A stretch of 64,000 nucleotides of DNA from Methylobacterium sp. AMS5 (GCF_001542815.1 NZ_CP006992.1:4345501-4409500); one strand, 5' to 3'; shown: positions 16,499-25,899, counted from the first letter of the stretch. Translations and numbers: made by a program. Notes: generated from the letters alone by a model not told the origin.

Positions 16499-19237
16499 TC
16501 AGCCCCGCTTGCGCCCGCCGCCGCCCTTGTAGCGGGGCTTCTGGCCGCCGAGCCCTTGCGTCGAGCGCGCCTTGGGCCGTTCCTGCCAGGGCACGGCGTC
16601 GGCCGGGAGTTCGCGGTCGGTGCCGGGGCCCATATTGTCGAGGGTCGGCTTCGAGATGCGGCTGCCCTTCTGCCCGTAGCGCCCGGCCTCCCGCTCGATG
16701 TCGCCCTGCCGGGCCATGGGATCGTCGGAGACCATGAGTTCGGTCGCCTGGAGGCGTTTGAGCTCGTCGCGAAGCCGGGCCGCCTCCTCGAAGTCGAGAT
16801 CGGCAGCGGCGGCGCGCATCCGCTTCTCGAGGTCGGCCATGACCGCCTTGAGGTTGTGGCCGACGGTGATCGCGTCCTTGGCCAGCCCCGTATCGACGCG
16901 GACGTGGTCGCGCTCGTAGACGCTCTCGAGGATGTCGCTGATGCCGCGCTTGACCGATTGCGGCGTGATGCCGTGCTCCTCGTTGTAGGCGAGCTGCTTC
17001 TGGCGGCGGCGCTCGGTCTCGGCCATCGCCCGCTCCATCGAGCCGGTGATGTTGTCCGCGTAGAGGATGCAGCGGGCATCCGCGTTGCGGGCGGCGCGGC
17101 CGATGGTCTGGATCAGCGAGGTCTCGGACCGCAGAAACCCTTCCTTGTCGGCATCGAGGATGGCGACCAGCGCGCATTCGGGGATGTCGAGGCCCTCGCG
17201 CAGCAGGTTGATGCCGATGAGGACATCAAACGCACCCAACCTCAAGTCGCGGATAATCTCGATGCGCTCCAGGGTGTCGATATCGGAGTGCATGTAGCGC
17301 ACCCGCACCGAGTTCTCGTGCAGGTATTCGGTGAGATCCTCGGCCATGCGCTTGGTCAGCGTCGTCACCAGGGTGCGGTAGCCGGCCTGGGCGACTTCGC
17401 GGACCTCGCCCAGCAGGTCGTCGACCTGGGAGCGGGCCGGACGGATCTCGATCACCGGATCGACGAGGCCGGTGGGGCGGATCACCTGTTCGGCGAAGAC
17501 GCCGGCCGTGCGCTCCATCTCCCACTTGGCCGGGGTCGCCGAGACGTGGACCGATTGCGGGCGCATCGCGTCCCATTCCTCGAACCGCAGCGGGCGGTTG
17601 TCGAGGCAGGAGGGCAGGCGGAAGCCGTACTCGGCCAGCGTCGCCTTGCGGCGGAAGTCGCCCTTGTACATGCCGCCGATCTGCGGAACCGTGACGTGGC
17701 TCTCGTCGGTGAAGACCAGGGCGTTGTCGGGCAGGTACTCGAACAGGGTCGGCGGCGGCTCGCCGGGCTTGCGGCCGGTGAGGTAGCGCGAATAGTTCTC
17801 GATGCCGTTGCAGGCGCCGGTCGCCTCGATCATCTCGATATCGAAGGTGCAGCGCTGCTCCAGCCGCTGCGCTTCGATCAGGCGGCCCATCCGGGTCAGC
17901 TCCTCGACGCGCTGCTTGAGCTCGGTCTTGATGCCCTTGATCGCCTGCTGGAGGGTCGGGCGCGGCGTGACGTAGTGCGAGTTCGCGTAGACTTTGATGA
18001 ACTTCAGCTCGTTGAGCTTCTTGCCGGTCAGCGGATCGAACTCGACGATGGATTCGATCTCGTCGCCGAACAGGCCGATGCGCCAGCCGCGATCCTCCAA
18101 GTGGGCCGGCCAGAGTTCGATCACGTCGCCGCGCACCCGGAAGGTGCCGCGGGCGAAGTCCGACTGGATGCGCTTGTACTGAAGGGCCACGAGATCGGCG
18201 ATGAGCTGGCGTTGCTCGATCCGCTCGCCGAGCGAGACGGTGAACGACATCGCCGTGTAGGTCTCGACCGAGCCGATGCCGTAGATGCACGAGACCGAGG
18301 CGACGATGATGACGTCGTCCCGCTCCAGGAGGGCGCGGGTGGCCGAGTGGCGCATCCGGTCGATCTGCTCGTTGATCGAGCTTTCCTTCTCGATGAAGGT
18401 GTCGGACCGGGGCACGTAGGCCTCGGGCTGGTAATAGTCGTAATACGAGACGAAGTACTCGACCGCGTTGTCCGGAAAGAAGCTCTTGAACTCGCCGTAG
18501 AGCTGCGCCGCCAACGTCTTGTTGGGTGCCAGGATCAGGGCCGGGCGCTGCGTCTCCTCGATGACCTTGGCCATCGTGAAGGTCTTGCCGGAGCCCGTGA
18601 CGCCGAGCAGCACCTGATCACGCTCGGACGCCTTCACGCCCTCGACCAGGGCGGCGATGGCGGTGGGCTGGTCGCCGGCGGGCGTGAACTCGGATTTCAG
18701 CGTGAACGTCACGCCGCCCTCGGACTTCGCCGGCCGCTCGGGCCGGTGCGGCACCCAGGCCTCGCCGTTCTTGAACAGCGGGTTGCCCTCGACGAGCAGC
18801 CGCTCCAGCGCCTCGACCGTGGCCGAGACGCCCTCGGTGGCGAGCGAGGGCGCCTCCGCTTCGGGCGCGGTTTCCGGTGCCGGGCCGTCGTCGGGCGGGA
18901 CGAGGCCGAGCGCCTGGGCCAGCCGCGGATCGACGTCGGCGGCATCCCCGATGGCGAAGCCCGCCTGCGGCGCCTCGGCGAAGCCGTCCTGGGCAATCTT
19001 CTTGTAGGCCTTCGCCTCGCCCTTCTGTCCGCGTCCCTTCCGGGGCGGCTCCGGCACGGGCTCGACCGCCTTCAGGCGGTTGCGGTTGAGGGCCGGGTTG
19101 AGCAACGCGGCAAGATGCTCGTCGAGCGGCATCAGCTCGGGCCGGTCGGCCTTCGCCGTCGTCTTCGAGGTCGCCTTGGCGGGCACTTTGGCAGGCGCTT
19201 TGGCCGGACTCACGCGCGGATTCTTGGGTGCGGGCAT
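16499..19237 (-). CDS. uvrB: Excinuclease ABC subunit B (UvrB)
   Basis: 912 residues, against about 670 for E. coli UvrB. The extra length is mainly an N-terminal extension of about 175 residues that is Ala/Lys/Pro-rich, plus a Gly/Lys/Arg-rich tail. The core has Walker A GVTGSGKT, the beta-hairpin region [12 protein letters not shown], the helicase motifs DESHV and QTIGRAARN, and a C-terminal UVR domain ([23 protein letters not shown]) that binds UvrC. UvrB verifies damage handed over by UvrA in nucleotide excision repair. The long frame is continuous from the ATG at 19237; the true start could lie further in. Confidence 0.95.
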   Translation of the reverse strand: MPAPKNPRVSPAKAPAKVPAKATSKTTAKADRPELMPLDEHLAALLNPALNRNRLKAVEPVPEPPRKGRGQKGEAKAYKKIAQDGFAEAPQAGFAIGDAADVDPRLAQALGLVPPDDGPAPETAPEAEAPSLATEGVSATVEALERLLVEGNPLFKNGEAWVPHRPERPAKSEGGVTFTLKSEFTPAGDQPTAIAALVEGVKASERDQVLLGVTGSGKTFTMAKVIEETQRPALILAPNKTLAAQLYGEFKSFFPDNAVEYFVSYYDYYQPEAYVPRSDTFIEKESSINEQIDRMRHSATRALLERDDVIIVASVSCIYGIGSVETYTAMSFTVSLGERIEQRQLIADLVALQYKRIQSDFARGTFRVRGDVIELWPAHLEDRGWRIGLFGDEIESIVEFDPLTGKKLNELKFIKVYANSHYVTPRPTLQQAIKGIKTELKQRVEELTRMGRLIEAQRLEQRCTFDIEMIEATGACNGIENYSRYLTGRKPGEPPPTLFEYLPDNALVFTDESHVTVPQIGGMYKGDFRRKATLAEYGFRLPSCLDNRPLRFEEWDAMRPQSVHVSATPAKWEMERTAGVFAEQVIRPTGLVDPVIEIRPARSQVDDLLGEVREVAQAGYRTLVTTLTKRMAEDLTEYLHENSVRVRYMHSDIDTLERIEIIRDLRLGAFDVLIGINLLREGLDIPECALVAILDADKEGFLRSETSLIQTIGRAARNADARCILYADNITGSMERAMAETERRRQKQLAYNEEHGITPQSVKRGISDILESVYERDHVRVDTGLAKDAITVGHNLKAVMADLEKRMRAAAADLDFEEAARLRDELKRLQATELMVSDDPMARQGDIEREAGRYGQKGSRISKPTLDNMGPGTDRELPADAVPWQERPKARSTQGLGGQKPRYKGGGGRKRG

Positions 19238-19359
19238 GGCGGCAATATGGGCCCGTCGGGCGGTCTCCGGAAGAGTCCGAACGGCCCGAGATTGTCCCGG
19301 CTTGCGGCGGTTTTGGGCCCGGACTAGCTTCAGCGCGTTTTCACATCAGGGAGACCGTC

Positions 19360-19608
19360 ATGAAAACGGTCAGCCTCCGCGAGGCCGAGGCGGATCTGTC
19401 GCGGCTGATCGAGGCGGCGTCGCGCGGCGAGCCGTTCGTGATCGCCGAAAACGGCCGACCCCTGGTCCGGGTCGTGCCCGCGGACGTCGAGCCGCCGCGG
19501 ACGCGACGCCGCGGTTTCCTCGCCGGGCAGATCTCGGTGCCGGACGATTTCGACACGATGTTTCAGGACGAGATCATCCGGTTGTTCGAGGGCGAAGAGG
19601 ACAAGTGA
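19360..19608 (+). CDS. Phd/YefM-family antitoxin
   Basis: 82 residues, starting MKTVSLREAEADLSRLIEAA, with AASRGEPFVIAENGRPLVRVVP; this is the DNA-binding and dimerisation core of the prevent-host-death family. The C-terminal toxin-binding tail is present (FLAGQISVPDDFDTMFQDEIIRLFEGEEDK). The frame is open upstream to 19228, but the family start and a GGGAGA site set the ATG at 19360. The GTG of a PIN-domain reading frame overlaps its stop (GTGA), yet that toxin is degenerate, so this is an orphan antitoxin. Confidence 0.85.
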   Translation: MKTVSLREAEADLSRLIEAASRGEPFVIAENGRPLVRVVPADVEPPRTRRRGFLAGQISVPDDFDTMFQDEIIRLFEGEEDK

Positions 19609-19850
19609 GGCTCCTCCGCGACGCCACCTGCCGATCTGGGTTGCGGAGGGATCTGCTCGGCATCGAGAGCGGGTGCGAGGAGCTGCCCGTTCTCGGAAGG
19701 CACGCCGTTGCGGTGGCGGGACTTCCCCTCATCCACAAGGACCCGTTCGACCGGCGCCTCGTCGCTCGGGCGACCGTGGAAGGCATCACGCTCCTGACTT
19801 CCGGCGCCCTGGTTGCCCGCGATCCCGGCCCGCTTCGGCGTGTCCGATCG
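19605..19850 (+). pseudogene. Eroded VapC-type PIN-domain toxin remnant
   Basis: The frame begins with GTG 19605 overlapping the antitoxin stop and reads VRLLRDATC, close to the PIN start M-R-L-L-L-D-T-H. It then jumps to a typical PIN C-terminus (LPVLGRHAVAVAGLPLIHKDPFDRRLVARATVEG, then ITLLTSG). About 45-60 central residues that carry conserved acidic residues are missing, and the final catalytic Asp of LLTxD is replaced (LLTSGALVA). The frame has no proper stop and runs on into the next gene. The toxin should be inactive. Confidence 0.7.
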
Positions 19851-19853
19851 CCC

Positions 19854-20765
19854 TCACCGCCGCATCGCCTCCGGCAGATCCCGCTCCCAGGCGGGCTCGC
19901 CCGCGAACCGGTGCGCCAGAAACTCCACGAAGGCGCGCGTCTTGGCCGGGCGCCGGCCCGGCGGCATCAGGGCATGGATCGGCAGGACCGGGGAGGGGGC
20001 GCCGAAATCGAGGAGGACGAGCGTACCCGCCCGCAGGGCCTGCGCCAGCAGAAAGGTCGGCTGGTAGATCAGCCCGAGGCCGGCCACGGCCGCGGCCGTC
20101 AGGGCGGCGCCGTTCGGCGCCCGCAGGTTGCCGGAGACCGGGTAGGCCCGCTCGCCGAAGCGCCAGCCACTGGAATCCGACAGGGTATAGCCCAGGCAAT
20201 TGTGGTTCTTCAGCTCCTCGGGCCGGCGCGGCGTGCCGTGCCGCTCGAAATAGGCGGGCGCGCCGCAGGCCACGAGGCGGCTGGATGTGAGGCGCCGGGC
20301 GATCAGCCCCGAATCGGCGAGGGTCCCGATCCGCACGGCGAGATCCCACCCCTCCTCGATCAGGTCGACCCGCCGGTCGTTGAGGCCGAGTTCGATCGTC
20401 AGTGCCGGGTGCGCGGCGGAGAACGCCGCGAGCGCCGGGGCGATCTCCCGCACGCCGAAGGAGAGCGGCACGTTGAGCCGCAGGGTGCCGTGGGCCTCGA
20501 CCCCTTCGGCGCCGACCGCCGCCTCCGCTTCGTCGATCTCGGCGAGAATGCGCTCGCAGGCCTCAAGATAGGTCCGGCCGGTTTCGGTGAGCGTCAGGCG
20601 GCGGGTCGTCCGGTGCAGGAGCCGCGTGCCGAGCCGCGCCTCCAAGGCGGCGACGTGCTTGGTCACCCCGGTCTGCGAGAGGCTGAGCGCCCGCCCGGCG
20701 GCCGAGAAGCTGCCGAGTGCGGCGACGCGGCAGAAGACCTGCATTCCCGTCACGCGGTCGAGCAC
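19854..20765 (-). CDS. LysR-family transcriptional regulator
   Basis: 303 residues from GTG 20765 (MLDRVTGMQVF is the usual family start; an ATG lies at 20744). The helix-turn-helix is GSFSAAGRALSLSQTGVTKHVAALE. The C-terminal effector domain contains GTLRLNVPLSFGVREIAPALAAF and DLAVRIGTLADSGLIARRL, placing it with the LysR regulators typical of proteobacterial oxidoreductase and DoxX clusters. It is divergent from the DoxX/VOC genes, with a perfect palindrome at the promoter. The inducer is unknown. Confidence 0.9.
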   Translation of the reverse strand: MLDRVTGMQVFCRVAALGSFSAAGRALSLSQTGVTKHVAALEARLGTRLLHRTTRRLTLTETGRTYLEACERILAEIDEAEAAVGAEGVEAHGTLRLNVPLSFGVREIAPALAAFSAAHPALTIELGLNDRRVDLIEEGWDLAVRIGTLADSGLIARRLTSSRLVACGAPAYFERHGTPRRPEELKNHNCLGYTLSDSSGWRFGERAYPVSGNLRAPNGAALTAAAVAGLGLIYQPTFLLAQALRAGTLVLLDFGAPSPVLPIHALMPPGRRPAKTRAFVEFLAHRFAGEPAWERDLPEAMRR

Positions 20766-20771
20766 GACAAA

Positions 20772-20792
20772 CCTCACTCTATTAGAGTGAGG
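20772..20792. promoter_or_regulatory. Perfect palindromic operator between lysR and doxX
   Basis: Arms CCTCACTCTA (20772-20781) and TAGAGTGAGG (20783-20792) flank a single central T. It lies 7 bases upstream of the LysR GTG and about 96 bases before the DoxX start, a place where autorepression and divergent control are both possible. The core has the T-N11-A layout usual for LysR sites. Confidence 0.65.
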
Positions 20793-20888
20793 TGAATGGC
20801 AGCGAACGCGGATTATCGCAAGCGTGCAGGAAAGGCATGGTCCGGCCACCGCGAAAGGCCGCGACTGCGGCGCACCTTCGAGACGTTC

Positions 20889-21284
20889 ATGACCGACGCC
20901 CGCACTGCCCCCTACGCCGCCCTGCTGCTGCGACTCACCCTCGGCGGCCTGTTCCTGGCCCATGCCGGGCTGAAGCTGTTCGTGTTCACGCCCGCGGGCA
21001 CCGCCGCCTTCTTCGGATCGCTCGGCCTGCCGCCCGCGTTCGGCTACGTGGTGATCGCCGCGGAAGCCGTCGGCGGCCTTGCCCTGATCCTCGGCCTCTA
21101 CGCCCGCTTCGTCGCCCTGGCCCTGGTCCCGATCCTGATCGGCGCTATCGTCACCGTGCACGGGGCCAACGGCTTCTTCGCGCAGAATCCGGGCGGCGGC
21201 TGGGAATTCGCCGGCTTCTGGGCAGTGATGCTGCTGGTTCTGGCCGGGCTCGGCGACGGCGCCTACGCCCTGCGGCGGGCGTGA
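20889..21284 (+). CDS. DoxX-family membrane protein
   Basis: 131 residues from ATG 20889 (MTDARTAPYAALLLRLTLGGLFLAHAGLKL). There are four membrane helices with the DoxX-family pattern: LLLRLTLGGLFLAHAGLKLF at the start, FGYVVIAAEAVGGLALILGLYAR in the middle, and a final helix ending in YALRRA. The frame is open to 20796, but the upstream residues are charged and non-family. DoxX proteins are small quinone- or redox-linked membrane proteins of uncertain activity. It is the first gene of an operon with a VOC protein 25 bases downstream. Confidence 0.83.
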   Translation: MTDARTAPYAALLLRLTLGGLFLAHAGLKLFVFTPAGTAAFFGSLGLPPAFGYVVIAAEAVGGLALILGLYARFVALALVPILIGAIVTVHGANGFFAQNPGGGWEFAGFWAVMLLVLAGLGDGAYALRRA

Positions 21285-21309
21285 GACGGAGCGCATCAGG
21301 AGAGGGACC

Positions 21310-21792
21310 ATGAGTGAACCGATCCATCCCGGCACCCGCATCGGCCACGTTCACCTCAAGGTGGCCGATCTCGATCGGGCCCTGGGCTTCTATTGCGGCG
21401 TGCTCGGCTTCGCTCTGATGCAGCGCTTCGGTGCCCAAGCCGCCTTCGTCTCGGCCGGCGGCTATCACCACCATATCGGCCTCAACACCTGGGAGAGCGC
21501 GGGCGGCCCTCCGCCACCGCCCGGCACGACCGGGCTCTACCACCTCGCGATCCTCTACCCGACCCGGGCGGCCCTGGCCGATGCCCTGCGCCGGGTCGAG
21601 GCGGCCGGCCTCCCCCTCGACGGGGCCAGCGACCACGGCGTGTCCGAGGCGCTCTACCTGCGCGATCCCGACGGGAACGGGGTCGAATTGTACCGCGACC
21701 GCCCGGAGGCCGAGTGGCCGCGGGACGGGAAGGGCGATCTCACCATGGTCACTCGCCGGCTCGACCTCGCGGGCCTGCGGGCGGAAGCCTGA
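21310..21792 (+). CDS. VOC-superfamily protein (glyoxalase/extradiol-dioxygenase fold)
   Basis: 160 residues with two beta-alpha-beta-beta-beta modules: IGHVHLKVADLDRALGFYCGVLGF (residues 13-36) and GLYHLAILYPTRAALADALRRV (residues 77-98). Likely metal ligands are His16, His80 and Glu from NGVELYRDRP. The DPDGNGVELYRDRP block is typical of CatE-like extradiol dioxygenases. AGGAGAGG precedes the ATG. Its operon with DoxX and a divergent LysR suggests detoxification of quinones or catechols (inference). Confidence 0.83.
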   Translation: MSEPIHPGTRIGHVHLKVADLDRALGFYCGVLGFALMQRFGAQAAFVSAGGYHHHIGLNTWESAGGPPPPPGTTGLYHLAILYPTRAALADALRRVEAAGLPLDGASDHGVSEALYLRDPDGNGVELYRDRPEAEWPRDGKGDLTMVTRRLDLAGLRAEA

Positions 21793-21803
21793 CGTTTCTC
21801 CGC

Positions 21804-21842
21804 TTGACGGCTCTACACCCGCGTGTACTTTGCATTGCAAAG
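21804..21842 (+). promoter_or_regulatory. Promoter with palindromic operator
   Basis: TTGACG (21804-21809), then 16 bases, then TACTTT (21826-21831). The perfect palindrome CTTTGCA-T-TGCAAAG (21828-21842) covers the -10 element. It precedes the membrane gene and its overlapping winged-helix regulator, so the regulator is the likely ligand. Confidence 0.6.
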
Positions 21843-21870
21843 CACGCTTCGACGCGGGAAGCTGACCCCC

Positions 21871-22524
21871 ATGCGAGAGACCCACGGCGACCTTGACAGG
21901 GCCCTGGCCGACATCGTCGCGATCCGGATGCAGATCGCGCGGGACACGGCGTTCCGCGGCCTCGGCTCTGCCACGCTGGCGGCCACCGGCGCCCTGGCGC
22001 TCGTCGTCGCGGGGGCCCAGGCCCTGCTGCTCGACGACCCGACGGCGCGGCCGATCGTCTTTTTCGGCCTCTGGGTCGCCGCCGCCGTCACCGCCTGCCT
22101 CCTGATCGGGTTCGAGGCGGTGCGCCGCTCGCGCCGGGTCCATTCGGGGCTGGCCGACGCGATGGTGTTCAGCGCCATCGAAGGTTTTTTGCCCGCGGGC
22201 GGGGCGGGCCTCTGTCTGGGGCTCGTCTTCGCCCGCTTCGCGCCGGACCAGCTCTGGATGCTGCCGGGCCTGTGGCAGGTTCTGGTCGGGCTCGGCCTGT
22301 TCGCCTCCGCCCGCATCCTGCCCCGCACCGTGCCGCTGGCGGGCGCGTGGTACCTGCTCGCCGGGCTCACGGTGCTGGCGCTCGCCAGCGAGACGCGCCA
22401 CCTCTCGCCCTGGCTGATGGGCGTGCCCTTCGCGGTGGGGCAGGGGCTCGTCGCCATCATCATCCACCGCCATTCGGGCCACGCTGACGAATCCGCCGAC
22501 GGAGACGCCGATGCCGACCTCTGA
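21871..22524 (+). CDS. Hypothetical polytopic membrane protein
   Basis: 217 residues from ATG 21871. A short cytoplasmic N-terminus (DLDRALADIVAIRMQIARDTAFRGLG) is followed by about five membrane helices (ATGALALVVAGAQALLL; FFGLWVAAAVTACLLIGF; GAGLCLGLVFARF; WYLLAGLTVLALAS; GVPFAVGQGLVAIII). It overlaps the next gene, a winged-helix regulator, by 14 bases; this two-gene arrangement is common, but the family's role is unknown to me. A regulator-controlled promoter lies directly upstream. Confidence 0.7.
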   Translation: MRETHGDLDRALADIVAIRMQIARDTAFRGLGSATLAATGALALVVAGAQALLLDDPTARPIVFFGLWVAAAVTACLLIGFEAVRRSRRVHSGLADAMVFSAIEGFLPAGGAGLCLGLVFARFAPDQLWMLPGLWQVLVGLGLFASARILPRTVPLAGAWYLLAGLTVLALASETRHLSPWLMGVPFAVGQGLVAIIIHRHSGHADESADGDADADL

Positions 22525-22975
22525 TCGCGCCGACGCCCGCTTCTCCTACGAGGGGCTCGACCGGATCATCCACGAGCGGGCGCGGCTCTCGGTGCTGACC
22601 TCCCTGGTCTCGCATCCCCGCGGCCTCGCCTTCCCCGACCTCAAGCGCCTGTGCGGGCTCACCGACGGCAATCTCAGCCGCCACCTCGCCGTGCTGCAGG
22701 AGGCCGACCTCGTCAGCCTGGAAAAGGGCTACGACCAGAACCGGCCGCAGACCCTCTGCCGCCTGACACCCTCCGGACGCACCCGTTTCCTCGACTATCT
22801 CGGGGTGCTGGAGCAGGTCGTGCGCGACGCCGCGCAAGCCGCCGGCAGGCCACAGAAAGCCGCCGACAGGCCACAGAATGCCGCCGGCAGGCCGCAAGCC
22901 TCCGCCGGCCGATCCCAGGCCGCCGACGACCGGCCCGCCGGCCACGATCGTTCCGGCCTCGCCGAGCCGGTCTGA
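22511..22975 (+). CDS. Winged-helix (MarR-like) regulator with repetitive tail
   Basis: 154 residues. The winged helix (residues about 15-95) reads [53 protein letters not shown], then the wing [15 protein letters not shown], matching the HTH_27-type transcriptional regulators. After residue about 110 the tail is a low-complexity repeat of GRPQ/AADRPQ units encoded by a 21-base tandem repeat. It overlaps the membrane protein gene and probably autoregulates through the CTTTGCA palindrome upstream. Confidence 0.83.
   Translation: MPTSDRADARFSYEGLDRIIHERARLSVLTSLVSHPRGLAFPDLKRLCGLTDGNLSRHLAVLQEADLVSLEKGYDQNRPQTLCRLTPSGRTRFLDYLGVLEQVVRDAAQAAGRPQKAADRPQNAAGRPQASAGRSQAADDRPAGHDRSGLAEPV
22838..22921 (+). 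repeat. Four 21-bp tandem units inside the regulator gene
   Basis: The units begin GCCGCCGGCAGGCCACAGAAA and repeat in frame at 22838, 22859, 22880 and 22901, with growing divergence in the third and fourth. They encode A-A-(G/D)-R-P-Q-x heptapeptides. Copy number is likely variable between strains by replication slippage. Confidence 0.8.
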
Positions 22976-23048
22976 CGACCGCACTCCGACATCCCACCGA
23001 ACGCCGCATCCCCCCCGCATGTCTCGCCCTTCGCCCGGAGACTTTACG

Positions 23049-23759
23049 ATGCAAAGCCCTCTCGATCGTAGATCAGGCCTTCACGCGGCGATCATCATGG
23101 ACGGCAACGGCCGCTGGGCGAGTGCGCGCGGCCTGCCCCGGGGCGCGGGCCACCGGGCGGGCGTCAAGACGATCCAGAGGGTGGCGGAGGCCGCCCCCGC
23201 CCTCGGCATCGGCACGCTGACGCTCTACGCCTTCTCCAGCGACAACTGGCGGCGCCCGGCCGAGGAGGTCGGCGGGCTGATGCGCCTGTTGCGGGCCTAC
23301 CTGCGCGGCGAGACCGAGCGGCTCGCCCGCAGCGGCACCCGCCTCACGGTGATCGGCCGCCGCGACCGCCTGCCGCCCGGCATCCCGGAGGCGATCGAGC
23401 GGGCCGAGGCCGTGACCGCGTCGGGCGACCGGCTGCACCTGCGCATCGCCGTCGATTACTCCTCGCGCGACGCGATCCTCGCCGCCGCCGCCCGGCTCGG
23501 GCCGGAGGGTCTCAGCCGCGAGGGCCTGAGCGCGGCCCTGGGGGCGGACGGAGACGTCGATCTCCTGATCCGAACGGGGGGCGAGAAGCGGCTCTCCGAC
23601 TTCCTCCTCTGGGAGGCGGCCTACGCCGAGCTGCACTTCACCGAGCGGATGTGGCCCGATTTCGGCGCCACCGACCTCGCCGTGGCGGTCGCCGATTTCA
23701 CCGCCCGCGACCGGCGGTTCGGCGGGCTGAACCCGCCCGCGGTGCCGCAAGCCGCCTGA
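23049..23759 (+). CDS. uppS: Isoprenyl transferase (undecaprenyl diphosphate synthase family)
   Basis: 236 residues. [27 protein letters not shown] holds the catalytic Asp and the pyrophosphate-binding loop (residues about 14-40). [14 protein letters not shown] and [26 protein letters not shown] are the remaining cis-prenyltransferase signatures. The product is normally C55-PP for cell-wall synthesis. Its context (no cdsA or dxr next door) suggests a second, accessory copy rather than the housekeeping one. Start 23049 has a GGAG site; an in-frame ATG lies at 23019. Confidence 0.88.
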   Translation: MQSPLDRRSGLHAAIIMDGNGRWASARGLPRGAGHRAGVKTIQRVAEAAPALGIGTLTLYAFSSDNWRRPAEEVGGLMRLLRAYLRGETERLARSGTRLTVIGRRDRLPPGIPEAIERAEAVTASGDRLHLRIAVDYSSRDAILAAAARLGPEGLSREGLSAALGADGDVDLLIRTGGEKRLSDFLLWEAAYAELHFTERMWPDFGATDLAVAVADFTARDRRFGGLNPPAVPQAA

Positions 23760-23896
23760 CGCTTCGCGCGTGCCGCGCGCCGGCCCGTCCAACACCTAAT
23801 CCAGAAATGAGTACGGAGAGCCTCGCCGTCCCGGCGGGCTGTCACGCGGAGGCGCCGTGCGCTTCCGCGAACCTTCCCCCTTGCCCGGAGCCCCCG

Positions 23897-25270
23897 ATGA
23901 GTCTCGACCCGCCGATTCCAGCCTCTTCGCCCGACCGGGAGACCGCGTGGCCCTTCGCGTGGCGCCGGCTGCGGCGGATCGGCGGGCTGACCCTGGCGGC
24001 CGGAGCGGCCTGCCTCGGCATCCTCCTGCTCGTCGGTGAGCGCCAGGATCGGCAGCGGGAGGTCGAGGCCGAGATCGCGAGAGCCTGGGGACCGCCGCAG
24101 CGGGTTCAGGGACCCGTGATGGTCCTGCCCTTCACCGACGATTCCGGCCAGCCGCGCCATGTCCTCGCGGCGGCCCGGTCGGCGTCCTTCGACGTGACGC
24201 TCGACACCGCTGAGCGCCGCCGCGGCCCGTTCGCCGCCACCGTCTACGACGCGCGCGTCAAGCTCGCCGGCCGTTTCGAAGTGCCGGACGAGGGGCAACT
24301 GATCGACCTCCTCGGTGCGGCGGGCGCGCGGATCCACTGGGATCGGGCCCTGATCGGTCTCGCGGTGGGGCGCCTGGGTTCGGTCAATCCCGGCGACGGG
24401 ATCACCATCGACGGGCGCAAGGAGGCCTGGGGTACCTGCTCCACCTTTGCGCTCCGTGGCGCTGCCTGCCCCGGTGAGCGCTGGGTCCTTGCACCGCTCA
24501 AGACCGCAGGCCGCCCCGAGGGGGCCATCGCCTATACGGGCGAGATCGGATTGCGCGGAACGGGGGAGATCGCCTTCGTGCCGAGCGCGCCGCAGGCCGA
24601 ACTGACGCTCGCCTCCCCCTGGCCGAATCCGAGTTTCTTCGGGGACGTGCTGCCCGCGACCTATACGATCACGAAGGCGGGTTTCACGGCGAATTGGCGG
24701 ATCGACGAAATCGGCGCGCCGCGGGTCGTGGCCGGCACGCTGCCTGGGATGATCCCGGAGGCCACGGCTCGGCTTGCGGGCTCCGGCAGCTTCGGCGTCA
24801 CCCTGGTCGAGGGCATGCCCGTCTACCGGATGATCACCCGTGTCGCGAAGTACGGGCTCCTGCCGGTCGTGCTGGCCTTCGCGTTGCTTCTCGCCTTCGA
24901 GGCGACGACGCGGCTGCGCATCCACCTCTTGCAATACGCTCTCGTCGGGATCGCCATGACGCTGTTCCCGCTGATGCTGCTCTCGTTCAGCGAGTGGCTC
25001 GGCTACACCGCCGCCTTCGCCCTCAGCGCCGGGCTCGTCGTGGCCCAGACCAGTCTCTACACGGCCGCGGTCTCGCGCGAGGTCACCGTCACCGCCGTGT
25101 TCGCGGGCCTGATGTCGGCGCTATTCGCCTTCCTGTTCGTGCTGCTCGGGCTCGAGGTCTACGCGCTTCTGGTCGGCACGGTGGCGGTGTTCCTCGTCCT
25201 CAGTGTAGCCATGGTGATGTCGCTCCGGCTCGACCTCGCCGGCCCGCCTACCGCATCGGCCGAGGCCTGA
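23897..25270 (+). CDS. creD: Inner membrane protein CreD
   Basis: 457 residues, the usual CreD length (PF06123). One N-terminal membrane helix (LTLAAGAACLGILLLVG, about residues 30-46) is followed by a periplasmic domain of about 270 residues. Then come five C-terminal helices from about residue 320 (LLPVVLAFALLLAFEAT; YALVGIAMTLFPLMLLSF; FALSAGLVVAQTSLY and so on) with the family motif SEWLGYTAAF. In gamma-proteobacteria creD belongs to the CreBC regulon; no creB or creC is present here. An earlier ATG at 23807 is possible, but 23897 has GGAG upstream. Confidence 0.85.
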   Translation: MSLDPPIPASSPDRETAWPFAWRRLRRIGGLTLAAGAACLGILLLVGERQDRQREVEAEIARAWGPPQRVQGPVMVLPFTDDSGQPRHVLAAARSASFDVTLDTAERRRGPFAATVYDARVKLAGRFEVPDEGQLIDLLGAAGARIHWDRALIGLAVGRLGSVNPGDGITIDGRKEAWGTCSTFALRGAACPGERWVLAPLKTAGRPEGAIAYTGEIGLRGTGEIAFVPSAPQAELTLASPWPNPSFFGDVLPATYTITKAGFTANWRIDEIGAPRVVAGTLPGMIPEATARLAGSGSFGVTLVEGMPVYRMITRVAKYGLLPVVLAFALLLAFEATTRLRIHLLQYALVGIAMTLFPLMLLSFSEWLGYTAAFALSAGLVVAQTSLYTAAVSREVTVTAVFAGLMSALFAFLFVLLGLEVYALLVGTVAVFLVLSVAMVMSLRLDLAGPPTASAEA

Positions 25271-25368
25271 ACCCGCTGGCCGGGGCGTTCGGCGGCGCTA
25301 CCTACCGGTGCCACGCGAGGCCGCCCCGGTGCGGCCTTCCTGCTCACAGAACCCGCGACGCGAAAACC

Positions 25369-25899
25369 ATGTCCGCTGACCGCCCCGCCCTCGACGACGA
25401 GACCCTCGCCTTCGCGGCCCGTCTCTTTCAGTACGCCCGGATGGGCCATGCGGAGGAACTGGCCGAGCTGTTCGGCCAGGGCCTTCCGGCGAACCTGCGC
25501 AACGACAAGGGCGACAGCCTCCTGATGCTCGCCGCCTATAACGGTCAGGCGGCGACGGCCCGGGTCATCCTGGAGGCCGGGGGTGATCCCGAACTCGCCA
25601 ACGACCGCGGCCAGACCCCGCTCGCGGGCGCCGCGTTCAAGGGCGATGCGGACATCGTCCGGCTGCTCCTCGAGCACGGCGCGCAGGTCGACGGGACCGG
25701 CGACGGCACCCGCACCGCGCTGATGGTGGCGGCGATGTTCGACCGCACCGAGATCGTCGAACTTCTGCTCGCCCAAGGCGCAGACCCGTCCCGGCGCGAC
25801 GCTTCGGGGATGAGCGCCGCCGACATGGCCCGCCAGATGGGGGCGCAGAATACGCCGGCCCAGTTGGAACGCGCGCAAGGGGACCGACAAGCCGGTTGA
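25369..25899 (+). CDS. Ankyrin-repeat protein
   Basis: 176 residues made of about four ankyrin repeats between residues 30 and 165, for example DKGDSLLMLAAYNGQAATARVILEAGGDPE, DRGQTPLAGAAFKGDADIVRLLLEHGAQVD and TRTALMVAAMFDRTEIVELLLAQGADP. No signal peptide, so it is cytoplasmic. Bacterial proteins of this type often partner catalases or act as small scaffolds; nothing in the neighbourhood points to a partner. Confidence 0.85.
   Translation: MSADRPALDDETLAFAARLFQYARMGHAEELAELFGQGLPANLRNDKGDSLLMLAAYNGQAATARVILEAGGDPELANDRGQTPLAGAAFKGDADIVRLLLEHGAQVDGTGDGTRTALMVAAMFDRTEIVELLLAQGADPSRRDASGMSAADMARQMGAQNTPAQLERAQGDRQAG

Noticed and set aside
22838..22921. CRISPR-like array
   Set aside because: The units are contiguous in-frame 21-base repeats with no spacers, inside a coding region.
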